Shown piece by piece: positions 60,641 to 64,000 of a DNA stretch of 64,000 bases (position 1 is the stretch's first letter; the number at the start of each line of letters is the position of its first letter). Position numbers and translations under genes: made by a program. The notes under the pieces are model-generated. The model saw only the letters and a list, made by a program, of their open reading frames with translations. It did no database searches and was not told the origin of the DNA. The stretch spans positions 24,500,462 to 24,564,461 of the forward strand of contig OZ020517.1 in NCBI GenBank assembly GCA_963971425.1, given 5' to 3'. The DNA comes from Bryoerythrophyllum caledonicum (Eukaryota > Streptophyta > Bryopsida > Pottiales > Pottiaceae).

Positions 60641-62518
60641 CCTCTTGTTCTTTAAGGGTTAAATGATGATCTTGAGGGGGGGTTGGGAGGTTTCCCAAGG
60701 CTAGGTAATTCATTTGATAGTCTTTTGAGAAGTTGAGAGAATTTTGTAATATCTGGAAGGTGGAAATACTTCCTTTCTCATTAAAGAATCAATGTGAGGG
60801 TGGCATTGGAGATTTTTCAGCCTATGGAGAAACTTGTCCAACTTACTTGTAAACATCTCCAACCTACTGATGTACCTGTCCATGTCCATGTCATGTGACA
60901 AGCACATAATACATACTGTGAAGAGCTGAAATTGTAAATTCTACTGGCTATCACTGAATTGATTTCACATCCAAGATGAACCCATTTATATTTGCGTAGT
61001 GGAAGTATAGTGTAAGAAGGTGTTTTATTGGTCCAATAATCCAATAGTTACAATGTAGTCTACTGACTTAGCTAGCAAGCACGTAATTGGCTATTCACAC
61101 TCAATGACCTCTCTCTCTCTCTCTCTCTCGCTCTCTCTCTCTCCTGCTCAAAATGCAAAGGAGTCGGGAATTTTTTGAAACACTGTTACTGCCATCGTCT
61201 ACATGCAATTGCACTCTACACACACTGATGCATTCTAACGCATACTTACAGCAAGACTGGCATGCCGTTCGAGGGTTTTCATTCATGAGCATATGCTTTA
61301 AAATACCAGACAGGTATCTACATTGGCATGGTTCGTGTACGTGCTTTGATACCTGCTTATAGATGGGTATAGCTTTTGAGGTTATATCCTTCAAGGGTAT
61401 AGGCTCTAAATTACCGGCCAAGTATCAACATTGGCACGGTTCCGGTACATAACCAGTATAGGACCAAGCTTCTGGAAACTTCTCTGGCGGCGTGATTTGA
61501 CCCTACGTTCTCCACGATATCGACGTGGTCACTACAGTGACAACATATCACCTACTCATACCACCAGAACTGGTGTTCTGAACACATACATCTTGTCAAT
61601 CATGACTTGGATGCTTTTCTCATCATTTTCAGCGTACTCCAAGGAGCTCAGTTCACACTTAAGGGCATGCTCAGTACCTGCTTACGCACACCAGTCATCC
61701 AGTACACTCTTCAACATGTCGACAGCAGTGTAAATCCTACATTTTTAAGAATGCAGCTAGAGTGGCAAAAATTGAAAATGCATAATGTAAACTTTGGCTT
61801 CTTATAGGTCTTGGGGAGTGAAGTAGAGTGGCTGTAGGGGAATATAAGACATAGAATTTTGGCATTTTTCTTTATTTTTTTTTTGCCAAAAGCTGGCGAT
61901 ACAAATAGTGTGTAAGTAAATTCTACACGAACTACTGGCTATCTAGGTGCAAAAGAAGATGCTAAACCCGCGCTGAATTGTCTCAGAACCTTTGTCCATC
62001 TCCCTTCCCAACAATTGGTTGACAATGACACAAATGAAATGACACATATTTCAACAAACCATTTAGGAAGCACACACACATGTATAAACTATTAAGCACT
62101 ATAGTATGAACTATGAAGGTAAACTACACCTAAAAAGCAAAGAAAGTATTACTGTTTACTGTCAAAGAAAGCAAAGACTGTTTACTGAAGCACCCTGAGA
62201 AAGCACACTGAGAAAGCAAAGACTGAGAAGCACACTGAGTGAAGCAAAGACTGTTTACTGAAGCAGTAAAGTAGAACTGAAGCAATGACGCATGCAAACA
62301 CTAGTTCGACACAAGCAGACTGCAGTTCAATACAACTCAATCCACGTGTTGGGAAGGGAGGGGATTTGATTTCAAAGCCGTGAGGTTTGCAGCCGCTAAC
62401 CCCACGGGCCTCATTTCATCATCGACGTAGTCCTGCACATTACAAGCACACTTACGTCAGAGTTAGTCTATTCCTTCCCTCCGTTTTGCTGCACAGTGCA
62501 CACTGCACACACAATAAG
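60641..62518. other. intergenic with simple repeats
   Basis: A (CT)n microsatellite lies at 61111-61142. A ~45-bp direct repeat (AGTATC.ACATTGGCA.GGTTC) occurs at 61300-61345 and 61405-61450. 62130-62300 is an irregular tandem repeat of GCAAAGACTGTTTACTGAAGC, which may belong to the end of the hAT element. No gene was recognised. Confidence 0.5.
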
Positions 62519-64000
62519 TTAGTCCTCCTTACGAACGCTCTTCTTCCAGTTGTCATAGGCAGCATTGTAAGGGAAGTCCGTCACTGTGTAGAATTCTTGC
62601 GCGTGCATAGCGACTGCCAAGGGTAAGTGCACATTCAAGCGATTCCTGAGCTTGTTCTTCATGAAGGACAATGTACTGAAGGTCCGTTCATCTTCGACGC
62701 TCCCCAAGACTGCAACTACGGCAAGTTCGATGACCTTCAAGTATTCGGAGAGTTTATGTCGCAATAGGCCAGACGCTTCCAGACGACGCCAGAGACGAGT
62801 CAAGGGGTTCAAGGGCAGATCTCCCGTCATGGCGCCTTCACAATTCGACTTCATGGTAATCTGAAACATCATCGCCTGCTCTTCTAGCTTTGCAGCACAT
62901 AAGATAGGCTGAATTGTCTTAACGCCCTCAACCTCCTCTTCCGCTTGTACGTCCTCACCCGTCTTCAGCTTCCTCTTCTGAAACTCTTTTGGGTAACAGT
63001 CGTTGGAAATTTTGATCTGCCTCCGGTATCCTCCAGTATTGAGGGTACACAATTCCAAAAGCGTCCATGAGGCTTGATGAGGGAAATCGTGACATAAGCT
63101 GATTGATCAACCGCTCTGCTGCATCTGCCACAATAAAACGACACAGTTAGATCCACGGTGCAGGCAAATGACAAACTCACCCCTAAACCTAAACCCTGAA
63201 CACAAGTATGATGTTGGCCGTGAATACAAAGCTGAACATTAAGTACTTACCTTTACACGCTGCCTTAGTTTGCGTACAGATGCGTTCATGAACCTCCCGG
63301 TTGATTGGGGTTGAGTTGTCAGACCCCGGTTCTGAATACAAAGCTCGAATGTTCATGCCTCCTACAGTGAACACGAGGAATTCTTGGCCGTCTTCATTCA
63401 AATCGAAGGCACTAGGGACCCACGCCATGGGAATGCCGTCATGCCGCACTTGCAGCAGAGCCTTGAAGTCCCAGAATGCATCGTGAGTGAACGCAGAAGA
63501 TTCATGACAATAAAAGGCCTGGAGCTCCGAGATGCAAATTTGAATCGCTGAGACGTAGTCGCAGATGAAGACTTCCCTACTTTGGGCGAATTTGATCAAG
63601 CTGTGGACTGATCGAAGGAGAGGAAGGAGTGCCGACAATGTCAGAAGAATCTCGTAATCTTGCAAAAAAGATAGGTTGTGGCTGGCAAGCTTCATAAGAA
63701 TCTTGTCCTTCTTACCTGACTTACCGTTTGCGTCAGGAGCAGGGGGCACGGAGTCCACCGCCATCTTCACCAAAAGAACCCTGTACTCGTTCATCACCCT
63801 GACAGATGGTGATAACATGCTAATCCAACGGGTTTTAATATTTTTCAGAATCTTTAGTCCTTTTGAATGCATGACCTCCGCCAATTTTTGAAACTCCAAG
63901 TGTCGTTTCGGTGAGTGTGCAAAGAAAGCGTGTAGGGATTGCAGCATGCCCTCAATCCGTGACACTACAGGAAGAGCGCTCAACGATTCAACAGCAAGGT
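62519..64000 (-). mobile_element. hAT-type transposase, C-terminal part, truncated by the window edge
   Basis: An open frame enters from beyond 64000 and runs to a donor at 63251 (AAAG|GTAAGT). The next exon starts at 63124 with AAERLINQLMSRFPSSSLMDAF. The end contains the hAT dimerisation motif (KLSEYLKVIELAVVAVLGS, VEDERTFSTLSFMKNKLRNRL, HAQEFYTVTDFPY) and a stop at 62519. Between about 62960 and 63000 the reading frame changes: the upstream frame stops at AEDG while the conserved C-terminal part continues in another. No short intron fits, so a frameshift is likely and this copy is probably inactive. The RNase-H core, N-terminal zinc finger and left terminus lie outside the window. Confidence 0.8.

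Overview
This is a window of a land-plant nuclear genome. The evidence is a TIR-type immune receptor, a chloroplast cytochrome b6f assembly factor (CCB4) with an apparent transit peptide, a COR413 cold-regulated membrane protein, a plant-type subtilase, an LRR receptor kinase, spliceosomal GT-AG introns of roughly 70-300 bp, and a eukaryotic U2 snRNA and tRNA-Ile. Short introns, a non-canonical TIR-NBS-LRR and a SAM-peroxiredoxin fusion lean towards a non-seed plant (bryophyte or lycophyte grade), but this is an inference. No rRNA, CRISPR, prokaryotic operon or recognisable LTR retrovirus-like gene was seen.

Layout. 1-33.6 kb is the gene-rich part: TIR-NBS-LRR (+), SAM-SAM-repeat-PRXL2 fusion (-), subtilase (+), ARPC3 (-), CCB4 (-), LRR receptor kinase (+), U2 snRNA (-), COR413 (-). 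I spliced all of these by hand. Each gives one continuous reading frame with consistent phases, so they look like functional genes. They belong to unrelated pathways: immunity, redox, secreted proteolysis, actin nucleation, plastid electron transport, signalling, splicing and cold response.

33.7-49.2 kb is almost gene-free, AT-rich and packed with small DNA transposons. These include five copies of a ~0.95 kb TTAA-flanked inverted-repeat family, four foldback elements, several TTA-flanked Tourist/Harbinger-like MITEs, and a 314-bp MITE with a 10-bp target duplication. There is also a 17/51-bp higher-order tandem repeat.

49.27-54.65 kb looks like one PIF/Harbinger-type element. It has GAGCATCTCCACCCC ends, a TTA target duplication and an intact Myb/SANT-like ORF1, but no recognisable transposase. 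It also carries fragments of two unrelated host genes, a ureidoglycolate-hydrolase-like first exon and a broken S-adenosylhomocysteine hydrolase. This is the most interesting object in the window. A tRNA-Ile(AAU) gene lies about 110 bp beyond its right end.

54.8-64 kb holds an LRAT/NC-domain protein (LEAD-SENSITIVE1-like, -) whose 3' end has been tandemly duplicated, a decayed zinc-finger-like reading region between inverted dispersed repeats, short degenerate arrays, and the C-terminal part of a hAT-type transposase (-) that runs off the right edge.
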